Shown piece by piece: positions 47,034 through 58,320 of a stretch of 64,000 bases of DNA; the stretch's first letter is position 1, and every line of letters starts with the position of its first letter. The notes under the pieces were generated by a model that saw nothing but the letters and a program-made list of their open reading frames with translations, did no database searches and had not been told where the DNA came from. Made by a program: the position numbers and the translations under genes. Origin of the DNA: Proales similis (taxonomy: Eukaryota; Rotifera; Eurotatoria; Ploima; Proalidae); the NCBI GenBank assembly GCA_019059635.1, contig JAGVRJ010000004.1:1116001-1180000 (forward strand), read 5' to 3'.

Positions 47034-47291
47034 CTACTCGGCGAACAAATGCAACGTCTCAAGCACCGATTTTAGATGATCAAGAAAGGAATTAATGCTC
47101 ACTCGCATTAGCTTGGCCTCTTTGGCCCACCATGAGATGACCAGCTCACGTCCGTCCAGCTTGAGCTCTTTGTCAACAAGCTCTCTGCGTGGCTCCTTAT
47201 CTACTCTGAGTGTATTGTACGCAATGCTTGCCTGCTCCTCGTTCGTGAATGGAATGCAAACGCGAGCGGTGAGACGATCGCTTGTCGACAT
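47034..47291 (-). CDS. LAGE3: KEOPS/EKC complex subunit Pcc1 (LAGE3 family)
   Basis: A single-exon 85-residue protein, the usual length for Pcc1. KEOPS makes the t6A37 modification on ANN-decoding tRNAs, which include the tRNA-Met genes in this window. The conserved parts are the first strand ARVCIPFTNEEQASIAYNTL, the middle VDKEL...LDGRELVISWWAKEAK and the helix LMRVSINSFLDHLKSVLETL, which align directly with human LAGE3 (LRISVINFLDQL). Pcc1 forms a dimer that contacts Kae1/OSGEP. The start at 47291 is the only good ATG. A TTTATT on the plus strand near 46980 is its poly(A) signal, about 40-140 bases before the next gene starts. Confidence 0.9.
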   Translation of the reverse strand: MSTSDRLTARVCIPFTNEEQASIAYNTLRVDKEPRRELVDKELKLDGRELVISWWAKEAKLMRVSINSFLDHLKSVLETLHLFAE

Positions 47292-48287
47292 CGGTGAATA
47301 TTGCCTCTTTCTAGTTTGAATTTCAAGACGTGAATTTTTTAGGTGAGATATTCATCAGATGCTCATTTATGCGTGAGTTAGAACAGCAGTTCATGTAAAA
47401 TTTTGCCCATCTGCACTGTCTGCCCTTTACATTTGCCATACTCTAGCCTCTTAACTTTTCATCTTTTTTTTCTTAATATTCAATCTGCACGCTCTAGAAT
47501 AAGAACAGGTGCTTTCTTGGTTCGAATGATAAGAGGCATTCGCGCGGGCGCACACACACTCTCTTACGCTTCTCTTACGCTTCAATGTAGTTAATTTCTT
47601 ATGCCACGAGGCGGTTGGCCAGCTTGCCAAATGGTGTATGCAATGTGTATTACATAAACGCGCAAAACAAGCCATCGACGTGTGTTTATATAACCGGCAA
47701 ATTAAGTCTTCAGAGCACTTGAGAAAGAGAGCCAGAGCAAGATAAAGCGCCAGGGAGAAAGCCAAATAGTGGCAGTGATAGGCCGCCAAGTTTATCGTCA
47801 AGCGCTCGAAAGACTGAAGAAAGAGAAAAAACTCGGATGAATGAAAGAATAGACGGACTTTGTTTTATGGCACATAATTCAGATTGACTTCAATTCAGAT
47901 TGAATGCGCGCGCAAACAAGCGCCACGACTCGCACGCCCGCCGCGTGTAAACGTAAATTTGTTTGTGGCCAAGCGAATGAGCGCGCGCACTCGCCACTCA
48001 ATATATTTATCCGAATGTACTTGCATTCACTTCGACTAGTGAATGAGCCCAACGTCAACTCTTTTCCTCGTCTAAATTTTGTCGTCGTCATCATCATCAT
48101 CAACACCGCCATTATTATTATCGATGTTTCGACCATAAAATTGCCCGAATTGATTTCGGCTGTTTTCTTTTTCTCTCTCATTGCTTTTGCAGCAATTAAT
48201 CCCGACTGGCTCAAGAGTCTCATTGAACGCTGACTTTTTTTTCTCTCTCTCTCCATTCTAGATCAAGTGTGTAAAGGAAGCAAAATC
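47292..48287. promoter_or_regulatory. Divergent interval between Pcc1 and the kinectin-like gene
   Basis: About 1 kb between opposed start codons. A strong pyrimidine tract ending CCATTCTAG at 48260 makes a good splice acceptor 27 bases upstream of the kinectin-like ATG, so part of the interval is probably a 5' UTR intron or a trans-splice acceptor region. A GTCGTCATCATCATC stretch is near 48080. No coding gene is recognised. Confidence 0.5.
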
Positions 48288-51200
48288 ATGGAACTGGCTA
48301 GTTTCTTCACATTTCTGGGCATATTCACAGCCATTTTGTTAGTTTTGGTCAGTATCGGCTACTACGGCATACGCGAGTCCTCGTACGACGATCTTGTTCA
48401 CCGACAGTCGAGCTCGACAGCTGCTGAAAAGAAGAAGAGCAAGAAAGACGCGAGCAGAAAAAAGTCGACCGCCAAGGACGAGTCTCAAGGACGACAAAAA
48501 CAAACGTCCAGGGTCAAAGCTCAACTCAACAGCTCAACAGACGACTCTGAAAAAGTAGAAGAGCCCGAAGCGGAGCCGCTCTACATTGTGCCTGACCCGT
48601 TCGCCAACCGAAGCAGCAACAACTCTTCGGCTAGCATCTCTCAAAAGACGGCGCCTATTCAGACTGTGTCTGCCACGTCAAAGAACATTCCGTCTACTTC
48701 TCAGGTCAAACCGATCGAGACGGTCGAGGATAGAGTAAAGGCGAAACCACAAGCCACTGTAAAGCCAAGTCAAGCTGTCAGTCGACCAAGCACCGATGCG
48801 TCCACTGAGACCAGTGCCGCATTGACAACTGTCGACACCCACCGCAAAGTCGTAAAAACGACTGTGGTCAACATAAAGCCAGCTTCGTTTGTGCCGCCCC
48901 AAGCGGTGGCGACGGCGATCAAATCGTTCAGCGATGTTGAACATGAGAAGCTCGTTCAACAGATCAGATCATATGAGACCAAGCTGAAAAGTCTGAACGA
49001 GAGCATTGGCGAAAAGCAGAAGCAAATAGACACGCTGATCAAGGGCAACAAAGATCTGAAGGACGACGTGAAGAAAATCGCGACTGAATACGAGACGCTC
49101 AAGCAGACGAACATGGTCATTCAGAGAGAGTTGACCACATCGGCGCTGAGTTGTGCCAGTCTGCACAAAGAGAAAGCGAATCTGGAGGAAATGCAGCGAG
49201 TCTACCTGCGCGAAATCGAAAATCTCAAGCAGCAAGACAAAGACTTGTATGAGAAAATCGCCCATCAAGGAGTTTCTACTGAGCAGTACGAAACCCTCAA
49301 GAGCGAACTTGGCGAAAAGAGCGGCCGCTTGAATGATTTGCAAAGTGAAAATCAGAAGCTGGTCGACGAGCTGACCAAAATCGCCGAGAGCAATCAGCTG
49401 ACTCAGGAGAGTGTGAAAACCAAGGACGCGATTATTCGACAGCTAGAGCTCAAACTCGAGGGCTTTGACAAGGAGCAGAAGAAACAAGCGGAAGAGAGCG
49501 CTCGGTTATTAAAAGAGAAAGAAGATCTATTGAGCCTGATTAGACTGGACTCTGACCAGCTAAAGGCAAATATTCAAAGTCTGAGCGAGCAGAATGAAAA
49601 GCTCCAAGAAGCGAACAAGAGTCTGAAGCAAGACCTGGAAGATAGAAAATGCACCGACTCGAACGAACTCAACGAGCTGAACGAAAAAGTGAACGTCACT
49701 CGAACTCAATTAACCGAAAGAGAATACGATCTAGAACAGGCTAATCAGCGATTAGCTCAACTCCAAGAGCAGCTGAACAAGTCTAATTGTGACACTGACT
49801 CACTCAGATCTGAACTAGAGGAAAGCAAGCAGAAACTCAACGACCTCTTGTCGGCCGAAAAGGGCGTTGAGAATGTCAACTCCCAGCTGATCAACGAGAA
49901 GAATGAGCTTGAGCAAAAATTGAAACAAAAAGAAGAGCAGATTTGTCAAATAAAGGCCGAGTGCGAGCAGAGTCGATCGCAAGCGCGCGATCTAGAAGCT
50001 AGTCGAAGCGCGCTGACCGACGAGTTGAGCGAAATAAAGGAAAAATTAAACGCCGCATTGAATAGCTCAAGCGAACTTGAAGCGACCATTGAACGACTCA
50101 AGTCGAATGAGAGTCAACAAGCCGACGGCATTCAGCAGAGAGAGGCCGAAATTCAGTCGCTCAGAGAAGAGCTGAATCAGCGCAATGGGCGCGTTGAGGT
50201 TTGTTAAAGCATCAAGATTTTTATTTCTCTTTTTTGAAGACAAATTTGCCTGCAGGAGCTTGAAAGAGCATCAAATACTCATCAAGAGTCTGTCAACGAG
50301 CTTAAGGGCAAGGTTGAGCAGCTCGAAAAGAGGTTGGTCATTTGAAAAACACGTGCTTTTGGAAAAACTGTATAAATTCAATTTTCAATTTTAAAAAGCA
50401 ATGAGCAGTCGAACGAAAGAATTAGGGAGCTCGAGAGCAATGCAGGCCAAGAGTCGAATCGAGCAAACGAGCTGAGCGAATGCGTGCGCGCCAAAGACGA
50501 AGAACTTGGCCATTTGCGAAATGAATTGAGCAACAAAGAGAACCACGTCAGAGAGCTGGAGGCATCCAAGAGCGATCTGCAGCAGAAGGTCGACGAACTG
50601 AGCAGGAGTATTGAAGAAGCCAACAACAGGAGCGGCGAGAAGCAGCACAGAATCGAAGAGCTCGAGAGAGTGGTTAGAGAAGTTGAGGCTCGACGAGATG
50701 AACTTCAACACCAGCTGAACGATAGCAATAACCGAATTAACGAACTTAATGGACGAGAGACTCATCTGAACGAACAGCTAGCACAGAAAGATTCTCACAT
50801 TCACCACAAAGAGAGTGAATTAAATGAAAAAAATCAAAAACTTGGCGAGCTTAGCGAACGAGTCGAGAGGCTCGAAGGCGAGAAGAAAGGCCTAGAAGAC
50901 CAGCTAAATGATTCCAACAGACGCATTGGCGAGTTGGAGGCAGAGAAGGGCGGCCTTCAAGAGCAGCTCAACAACTCCAACTGGCGAGTCGGTGAGTTGG
51001 AAGCCAAGCAAAGAGAACTGCAGGCAAGTTTGGATGGCGAGTCGAATGAGAGACGTCGTCTTGTGGAGACATTGTCAGAGAGAGAATCAACTATTTCCAA
51101 CAAGGACAATGAGCTCAACGATCTGAGAGGTCAACTGAATCACTTACGCGATCAAGAGATTCCGTCGTTGCAGTCCAGCAAGCAGTCGCTAGAGGAAGAG

Positions 51201-51863
51201 CTGAACAAGCTGAGAGAACAGATCAGATCGATTGAGGAGCGAAACGCGGACAACGAGCGACGAGTAGATGAATTGAGTGGCGAGAAGCAGCACGAGATTG
51301 ATCAAGCGAATCGACTGCGCGATGAAAAGAAGGGCTTGGAAGAGCACAATTCGTCGCTTCAAACGCAGTTGGACGAGGCCCGAGCGAACGTGAGTCGCCT
51401 TGAAGGCTTGGTTCAAGAACGAGAGACCAATTTGAACAATCAACTCAATCAGCAACGTGAAGAGAACGAGCGCATTATGAAAGAGAGCGTCGATCTGCGT
51501 GAGGCGTGCGAAAATCTGCGACGCGAGCTCGAAGAAAAGCAGAGTCAGCATTCACATCAGAACGGTCATTCCGAGTCGAACAATCAGAACGGACACGCCA
51601 ATGGTCATGATTCTGAGAGCGAGCTAGAAACGCTGCGCAAAGAGAACGAGTCGTTGCGTAAGCAGCTCGAAGAAGAGACCAAAATTGGTCAAGTGACACT
51701 GAACGAGCGAATGATGATCAGAGATCTGATTAAAAAAGGCCAGCTCGCTCTTGAGCACGAGAAGCAGGAGCTGCAGGAACGATTCGAGGAGAAAATTCTG
51801 GTCGAATACGAAATGATTGAACACTCGAACTCAGAACAGAAAGCGAACGATAGCGCTCAATAG
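48288..51863 (+). CDS. Kinectin/RRBP1-like ER membrane coiled-coil protein
   Basis: Three exons (48288-50198, 50256-50332, 50399-51863) join to 1150 residues. The N-terminus is a single membrane anchor, MELASFFTFLGIFTAILLVL then VSIGYYGIRESSYDDLVHRQ, which matches the kinectin/RRBP1 arrangement (hydrophobic segment, then E-x-x-YDE/DLV). A lysine-rich cytosolic stretch follows (KKKSKKDASRKKSTAKDE), as in those proteins. A Ser/Pro/Thr-rich linker comes before a coiled coil from about residue 210 to the end, with repeated LEEQLNxSNxxIxELE units. The internal repeats (QLNDSNRRIGELEAEKGGL, QLNNSNWRVGELEAKQREL) suggest local duplication. Kinectin anchors kinesin or ribosomes at the ER; that role is inferred from architecture alone because long coiled coils drift quickly. 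Generic giant coiled-coil proteins remain an alternative. Confidence 0.78.
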
Positions 51864-52570
51864 AGCTCCTCATTTTGATCAGCATCTAATTTAAAGTAAG
51901 ATTGATACCAGAATTGATGCTCATAGCCGATGATTACAATCTAATTGTCTAACTGCTGGATGATAAACGAATGATTCCAAGCTCTAGAAATGAGGCTTTC
52001 CTTTAGAAACGAGACTTCCATATCTGACGCCTTGACTAATTACTTTTTTCTTTTCTCAAGCTTCTCCAAAATTGAGAGAGATCGTCAAAGTTTGGCCAGG
52101 CGAACAATTACAAGCCCGAACCATGCTCACGACCAGATTGCCATTCTCGTTTTGTCTGCGAGCCAACCAATTCTCTACAATTCGTTTCTGTTTCATCTAC
52201 GCTTTTTTTTTTCTCGACACTTGTCCAGCCCGGCGGATTAAAAATGACATCACATAATCATTCCTTGAGAAATTTTCAATTTTCCACCATTCAATTACTC
52301 TATTCTCGTCGTCCTTTATTTTTCATTCGTGCGTTCATTCATTCATTTAGGAGCTGTAGGCTACGTTAAAACAAACTAAAAAACCATGAAAGAAATTTTT
52401 ATGCTTCCGTGATTATAGTCGTCGAACAGCTTTAATTCACATTTACTTTGAATTTTAGTCCTTAAAACTAGACCTGGCAGCCAGCAGCATTATTCTAATT
52501 TGCGCAACTAGCCGATTTACAAAAATAAAATTTTCGAAAAAAATGCTTTCTTTTTAGTCGATTGGACAGT
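51864..52570. other. Convergent 3' interval between the kinectin-like gene and RNF32
   Basis: About 700 bases of AT-rich DNA between converging stops. It contains TTCATTCATTCATT and other AT-rich motifs. AAATAAAAT near 52524 may serve as a plus-strand signal. No gene is seen. Confidence 0.4.
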
Positions 52571-54026
52571 TCAATGGGACAAAGTGAGATTCTGCTTTTT
52601 GTAAAACGAGCGGCACACCGGACACGCCGCCAGACGATCGAAGTTCAATTCTTCGAACGTTTGAAGGCAAACGCTGTGAAAGAGATGTGAACAGGACAGA
52701 ATGACAACCGGGCGAACGTTTTCGCTCGTCGGCTTGAGTCTTTCTGCTTGGTCTCGTATCTTCATTCGATTCAATTCGTGGTCATACTTGTTCATACAAA
52801 TTGAGCACTCTTCATGATTTCGCTCGATTGCCTTCGAAATCGAGATTGAGTTGGACCAGGCAAGATGTGAATAGATCCGATCAGCTTACTCGATTCAACA
52901 GGCTGGGCCAGTCAGGCTTGAGACTTTCCAGCGCGACTTTTTCGTCGAGATGGCGAAAAGCGCGTCGGCTCATCTGAATGCTCGAGTCGATGTCGCTTAG
53001 GAAACGTTCAGTCGTGTCGAAATTCATCGATTGTATCAGACGATCGGTGATCTGCGCCAGTTTGTTCTCGAAGAATCTCCTCCTGAGCAGCGCGTCTCGC
53101 GGCGGCACTGTTTGTCTGTAAAGTCTGTACCACTTTCGAACGAGATATCCTCGCCAAGCGGCTTGGATTCTACAAGCAAGAGGCATGAGTGATAGTCAAT
53201 CAAGGTTCGACTGCTTGGCACGAGAGAGCTCACTTGGCAGCACACTCGTGTCTGTAATGTTTGGAGGCGTCGAACACCACTCGAGTCTGATACATTTCTT
53301 TGCGGCACATTGGACAGCATTTCTTGCCCGAGAAACGCTCAAACATCTCGAGGCATTTGCGGTGGAATGTGTGCGTACAAGACAGTAGCACCTGTTTGGA
53401 AGTTGGCCATTTACACGCCCGAACACTTTAAGAGAGCTTCTATCACCTGCTGTTCGATTCCCATTTTTTCCTTGCATATCACGCAGTTCTCTTTGTACTC
53501 TGCTCGTTGGCGATACTTGAGTTTGATGTCGCTCCACTCGCTCTCGTCTAGATGCGACTTCTCCACTGGTACTAATCCGAACTTTTCGGCTAAGTCGTTG
53601 TGCGCCCGTCACAAAGTCCACCATGTACCCTCTCCAAGCAAGCTACTTACCGAGGCTAGCACTTTCCACTTTCGTCTTTTGTCCGATTACATATTCACAT
53701 TCGCTATCCTCTTTCTCTTGCTTTCTCGTTGTTTTTACTAGACACGAGACTTATAGTGCGAGTTTAAGTCAATTTGGACTCGATTACTTCGCCTGAGACC
53801 AGTGTCGACCTTCGCTTTGCTCTCCTTTATCTGAAATTTCGGCTCATTTGATCTAATCGATGAAGTACGGTGAGCAACTGACAAGCCGAGCTGACGCGAT
53901 AAATGATCTTGAAAAGCGCTCGACACAAGAGCCACGTTCTTTCGCTTTTTTTTAAGTTAAGGCCGATTTTCAGCACTCGAGCATTACCTTGTTGGTTGGA
54001 TATTTCGGGGCCCTTTTATTCGACAT
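52571..54026 (-). CDS. RNF32: RING finger protein 32
   Basis: RNF32 has two RING-H2 domains flanking an IQ motif; in mammals it is a testis-associated E3-type protein. The start at 54026 gives MSNKRAPKYPTNK, joined over a 44-nt intron to RKNVALVSSAFQDHLSRQLGL, equivalent to the human NAVALQDHIL segment. KAKVDTGLRRSNRV matches the human IDTGLKK. RING1 is CVICKEKMGIEQQ-VLLSC then THTFHRKCLEMFERFSGKKCC and PMCRKE, across one intron. The IQ region is ACRIQAAWRGYLVRKWYRLY, followed by TVPPRDALLRRRFFENKLAQI, as in the human protein. RING2 is CSICMNKYDHELN...ILSCSHLFHSVCLQTFEEL...CPVCRSFYKKQNL. All zinc ligands are visible in both RINGs. The family is patchy in invertebrates and often linked to cilia or sperm expression. 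The divergent MPST gene starts 366 bases away. Confidence 0.94.
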
Positions 54027-54392
54027 TTGAAATTTCAGGACACAATTGGACGCGGATGGTCTTGAAAATTCAGATTCAGATGATTTGGCCGACTCCAGCC
54101 GATCCTGTAGGGCGAAGTTGGTTGCTAGGCGTCATATAATTATTATAATGCTCAAGTTCAAAATTGTGGGCGCAAGTGGGAGCATCCGTAAAACAGGAAC
54201 CAGAGAAAACGAAGCGTTTGCCTCGCAGTTGAATTCGATTTATTTAATTTAAACAAAAAGTGAATTTTCATTTGTGCATCACCAAAGCGAGAGGATAATT
54301 TCAGCAGTTTCAAGGCATGTACTCGGCCAAGCTTTTGGCGTAACATTAGGGCTGTAATTGGTGGCAATCACTTTTTCGTTCAGTCTACTGAA
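54027..54392. promoter_or_regulatory. Divergent promoter interval between RNF32 and MPST
   Basis: 366 bases separate the two start codons on opposite strands, so this should be a bidirectional promoter. Open frames in it are short and have no family similarity. No TATA box is obvious. Confidence 0.5.
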
Positions 54393-55580
54393 ATGCTCAT
54401 ACCAGAATCGCTGCCCACTCTGCTCACTCCGGTGAGACTGCTGAACATGCTCAAGCTCGAAAAGCTGTTTGTGCAGCGATTTCGCCTCCTCGATGTGAAC
54501 GTGGGCGAGGAGGCCCGCGCTCAATACGAAAAGTAAGGCGCTTCGATTGTGCCAGCCTCGTAGAAGCAGTTCCCTCCAAATTTGAATTTCAAGCGGCCAC
54601 ATTGAAAAGGCGGTTTACGTGAACACGATGAAGTGTGTGAGTCCATCAAATCTGCATCCTCGACCATTGCCGGACAGATCTTGCTTCGAAGACTACATCG
54701 GCTCCCTGGGCGTTTCAAACGAGCATCACCTGATCTTGTACGACCGCTCACCGTTCGGCTCCTACGCTGCCCCTCGAATGTGGTGGCTTTTTCAGGTATG
54801 TCTCGGCTCGCTTGAGATCATTGACAAAGCTGTCAACTCAGAGTGGCTCTAGTATTTTGGACACGAGAACGTGTCTATTTTGAACGGAGGTCTGAGACAT
54901 TGGCTCGCCTATGATAACGAGCTGACAACAGAGGTGCCCGAGTTCAAAGTAAATACTCTTCGGCATTCAATTTGGTTTTGCCTCTTGAATAATTTGACTC
55001 GTCCGCATATGCAGCGCGAGAGCTACAAAGTCAACTTGCAGGAAGCGTTGGCAAGGAATTATGAGCAAATAAGAGAGAACGAGAAAAGCGGCAACGAGCA
55101 AGTGGTCGACGTGAGGGGCGCTCAGCAGTTTGAGTCGATCGATAACAATCAACGACCAAATCGAATTAAAAACTCAATTAACGTGCCCTACGATGAACTC
55201 TTCAACTACAACACGGGTCTGATCAAAGACCCTGAAGAGTTGCGCGAGTGTAAGGCTTTTACTTCAAGTCGAATTAGACTCGTTTCTAAATAGTTCGATT
55301 CTTCCATCACGCTTTACTTGTTGCATCCGAATTCAGTGTTCGAAAGTAGAGCGATCGATTTGAAAAAGCCTTTAGTGACCAGCTGCATGACGGGTATGAC
55401 CGCGTGCTCGATGGCATTGGCTGCCCATCTGGTCGGTCATCAGAACGTATCAGTCTATCCAGTGAGTGCATTCTAGATTCAATGACGACTGTGAGACCGG
55501 TCTGAAGCTAAGGCCGCTTTTGCGCCATTTAATCAAAGGGTTCGTGGACTGAATATTCACAACGACGCCAAGAAGACTGA
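54393..55580 (+). CDS. MPST: 3-mercaptopyruvate sulfurtransferase / thiosulfate sulfurtransferase
   Basis: Six exons (54393-54532, 54594-54795, 54853-54948, 55015-55249, 55337-55461, 55539-55580) join to 279 residues, near the usual 297. The enzyme transfers sulfur from 3-mercaptopyruvate (or thiosulfate) to acceptors in cysteine breakdown and H2S production. The first rhodanese domain has LLDVNVGEEARAQYE, then HIEKAVYVNTMKCVSPSNLH, LILYDRSPFGSYAAPRMWWL and FGHENVSILNGGLRHWL. The second has VVDVRGAQQF, IKNSINVPYDEL and the active-site loop TSCMTGMTACSMALAAHL. That loop reads C-M-T-G-M-T, against CGSGVT in vertebrate MPST and CRKGVT in rhodanese (TST). The Cys and the Gly-x-Thr are kept. It ends GSWTEYS, like the family's GSWVEWY. 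No clear mitochondrial presequence precedes the start. Confidence 0.95.
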
Positions 55581-55996
55581 GCCATACTGAGGCCATGTTG
55601 CGAGAAGCTCTTCAAATTCGCCACTGTGAATTGTGCAAGACACACAAGGCGCCTTTTAATTCATTTGACGTTCGCTTTCTAATTGTCTGCCTGATTATAC
55701 ACATTTGAAAGCCAAGAAAAAGAGAGAGAGAGAGAATAAATAGCGAAACAGCTCGAGTCTTTATTCGGCAAATTTCACGGTTCCCAGTCAGTCGCCTAAA
55801 ACTATTATGCAACTCGCAGCGAGAATGAGTAAATTTGCCTTCTCACTAAGCGAATTAGAGTTTGAGAGTAGCTGAAAGCAAAAGAAAATTAGCTTGCTTT
55901 GGAATTTTTAATTTAATAAGCAGCGAGTCGTTTTTAGAGAAACAAAACTCAAGTGCATCTGCTTGAACGGATATGCGACATTAGAGTGGCGGAATC

Positions 55997-56395
55997 ATGT
56001 CGCAAGAGAAGAGGCCAGCGAGAAGCAGCACGTTCACCGTAGATCTAGCCGAGAGAATGGAGCCTGGCGAAGTCAATCTGCAGCAGGCGTTTGATAAATA
56101 TCGCCAAGACAAAATAGTGAGTAGCTTGAACGGTCGTGTCAATTGTGTGGTCTGCTTTTCCTAACTCTGATGCCATCTTTACCTGACAGTATTAGAAAAT
56201 TGGCTATCAATCTAATGCTGTCCGGTAAGACGAATTCAGAGCACGAGCAAGCGTTTCGATTCATGTTCGGCCCGGTCCGTTTTCTAGCCAAGTCGCGTCA
56301 TGTAGACGACGCATTTGCATACCTAACCTAAAATTCAACGACGATGCTTGCGAATGGAGTCTGCTCTATTGAATTGTGCGAGCTTTTCTACTCGC
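55997..56395 (+). CDS. Possible small spliced gene, unknown
   Basis: From the ATG at 55997 a 40-codon frame reads MSQEKRPARSSTFTVDLAER, then MEPGEVNLQQAFDKYRQDKI. It ends at a good GTGAGT donor at 56116. Acceptors TATTAG (exon from 56190) and TTCTAG (exon from 56287), with a GTAAGA donor between them, would give two more short exons and a stop near 56375. The composition (charged, helix-forming NLQQAFDKYRQDK) looks protein-like and different from its AT-rich surroundings. I do not recognise the family. It could also be a 5' exon of a longer gene whose other exons I have missed. Confidence 0.3.
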
Positions 56396-57691
56396 ACCTG
56401 AATCCTGAGTAAACAAGCGAGCTCATTCAAAGATGAGAACGCTGTTAGGCCCTGTGATGGATAGGAATGGTGGCGAGAGAAAATTAGATTTATTCATATT
56501 TACGATGCTGAGCGTTCATTTGATAACCATATTTGAAGAGATTAGAGGTGATCTAGACGAGACTAGGACTGAAATAGGAAGCCGACCGCTTTCGAAGGCT
56601 GCACCATGTGCCTAACATCGGCAGAGCTTTATTGATGATGATGATGATGATCACTAGAGCAACTAGGTTAAGTAAACGAGTGCCCGGTGGTATTAAGTCA
56701 AATATTGTGCGCCTCCTAGGTGCGTTTGAAACTGAGCGAGAGAGAGACATTGGATGAACGGGTTTGTGTGTGGAGCATGAATCGGCCAGTTGAAGCTTGA
56801 GAGCTGTGTCGAGTGCATAGGAGAAAAGATCGGACGATTCGTGTTGAAGAGCGAAATGACTAACTCTCTAATGAATAGATAAGTCTATTTATAGGCAAAT
56901 TTAGGGAGGGAAGCCGGTCGAAATCTTCGTACAAATAAAACTCGCAATAATAAGCCAACGAGCGGATAGGGTTGGAGAAAAGCGGATGAAAGCCGTGATT
57001 TTGATAAATAAATGAAATAGTTGCTTGTGTGTATCTAAGGTAGGTCGGTGATTAGTGAGAATATTTGTTTGTTCCGCAAAGTCCGTTCATTGACGATGTG
57101 CAAGATCCCAACTTAAGTCCAAACAATTAGACATAATTTCTTCCTTAAATACCGCGCGCTTACACACACACACTCGCTCGTAACCAAGCCTTCTGTCTCT
57201 CTCTCTCACTGGTTCAATCTCTAAAGCCAGTTACCAACCCATCTCTCTCTCTCTAACCCAATGACAACAACACAATTATACTGACTAGATCTGCATATCT
57301 CTTCTAAATCCTTTTGTGATCAATTCTCATTTTTTCGCTAAATTCTACTCTTAATTAATTTCTATACCTCTCTCTCCTTTCTCTATCTTTGAACGTCGAC
57401 CAGTCTAACTTGCTGCATTTCATCTTACTGAAATCCAGCTCGGCCCTCTTGGCTGTCATCCACTCGCTAAATAGCAAGTTTGAAGTTTACCAAGCCACAC
57501 ACGCGCGCGCGTGCGCTTCTATGTTCGAAGAGACGCACCCGAGTCAAAGACGCACATTCGTCGTCATTACCTATCTTCTATCTATTTATTTAAACAACCA
57601 CCTATTCAAACATTGAATGTTTGTACAATCCTGTTCTGCCTTTTTTCTTGTTTACCTCGGCTCTTGTTTATAAGAAATTAATTATTTTTAA

Positions 57692-57726
57692 CACACACAC
57701 GCACACACACACACACACGCACACGA
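57692..57726. repeat. CA dinucleotide microsatellite
   Basis: About 17 units of alternating A and C, broken by two CG steps. The longest simple repeat noted in the window. Confidence 0.85.
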
Positions 57727-58320
57727 CACATGGGCATGAGGAGAGAAGCTGGAAAGGTAGGCCTGACTATCTAACTCGCTGTGTTTGCCAAGGGATAAAC
57801 ACAAATCGTCAGATGACGCCAAATTTTCTTGTATGCGCTAGAAGCGAATAGATTGTCAAGATTAGTTTGTACACGACCAACACGAGCTTAAATATTAGCT
57901 TTAATCGCTCGCTTCTAGTCCTATCAGGGCAATTAAGGCCGATCCATGGATGCCATGGTTATGATTTGCTCATCAAACTTGATCCGACCATTTTACTTTC
58001 AGCTTAGCCTAGGGCTTAGTTGCCTGCTCAGATAGCTCACCTGCTCGCATCTCGCAAATGCAAGGTGTCTATTTTTAAATTTGAAATTCCGCTGCTCAAG
58101 TGCAAGTGCAAATAAACGAAAAACAACAACAAAAACAGGTTGCTGATGATAGTCGAGCGTATTAGGTCCGAGCCGAACATGAGTTGAATCGTCCAGCTGT
58201 TGTCCTTGGCAATTCTGCTCTCTTGTTTCCCTAATACTTTCAATTTAAATTGAGGCTGGCATAAAGCTAAACACATCGAGCAGCTCTCTGTCCTCGCTGC
58301 GTCGGTCCGATCCGATTCGA

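Larger units (their letters stand above)
55581..58320. other. Mostly non-coding interval with a possible small gene
   Basis: About 2.7 kb between MPST and the NlpC/P60-like gene. It holds one exon-like frame at 55997-56115 (listed separately), GATGATGATGATGATGATC near 56633, pyrimidine-rich CTCTCTC tracts near 57200-57250 and 57370, and a CA microsatellite at about 57692-57726. No other supported gene. Confidence 0.45.

Noticed and set aside
48969-51551. Hydrophobic minus-strand frames opposite the kinectin-like gene
   Set aside because: Reverse complement of coiled-coil codons gives Leu/Phe-rich shadows; not membrane proteins.
54279-54602. 107-aa minus-strand frame with a hydrophobic stretch
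   Set aside because: It is antisense to MPST exons 1 and 2, whose splice-joined protein is strongly supported; no independent evidence.
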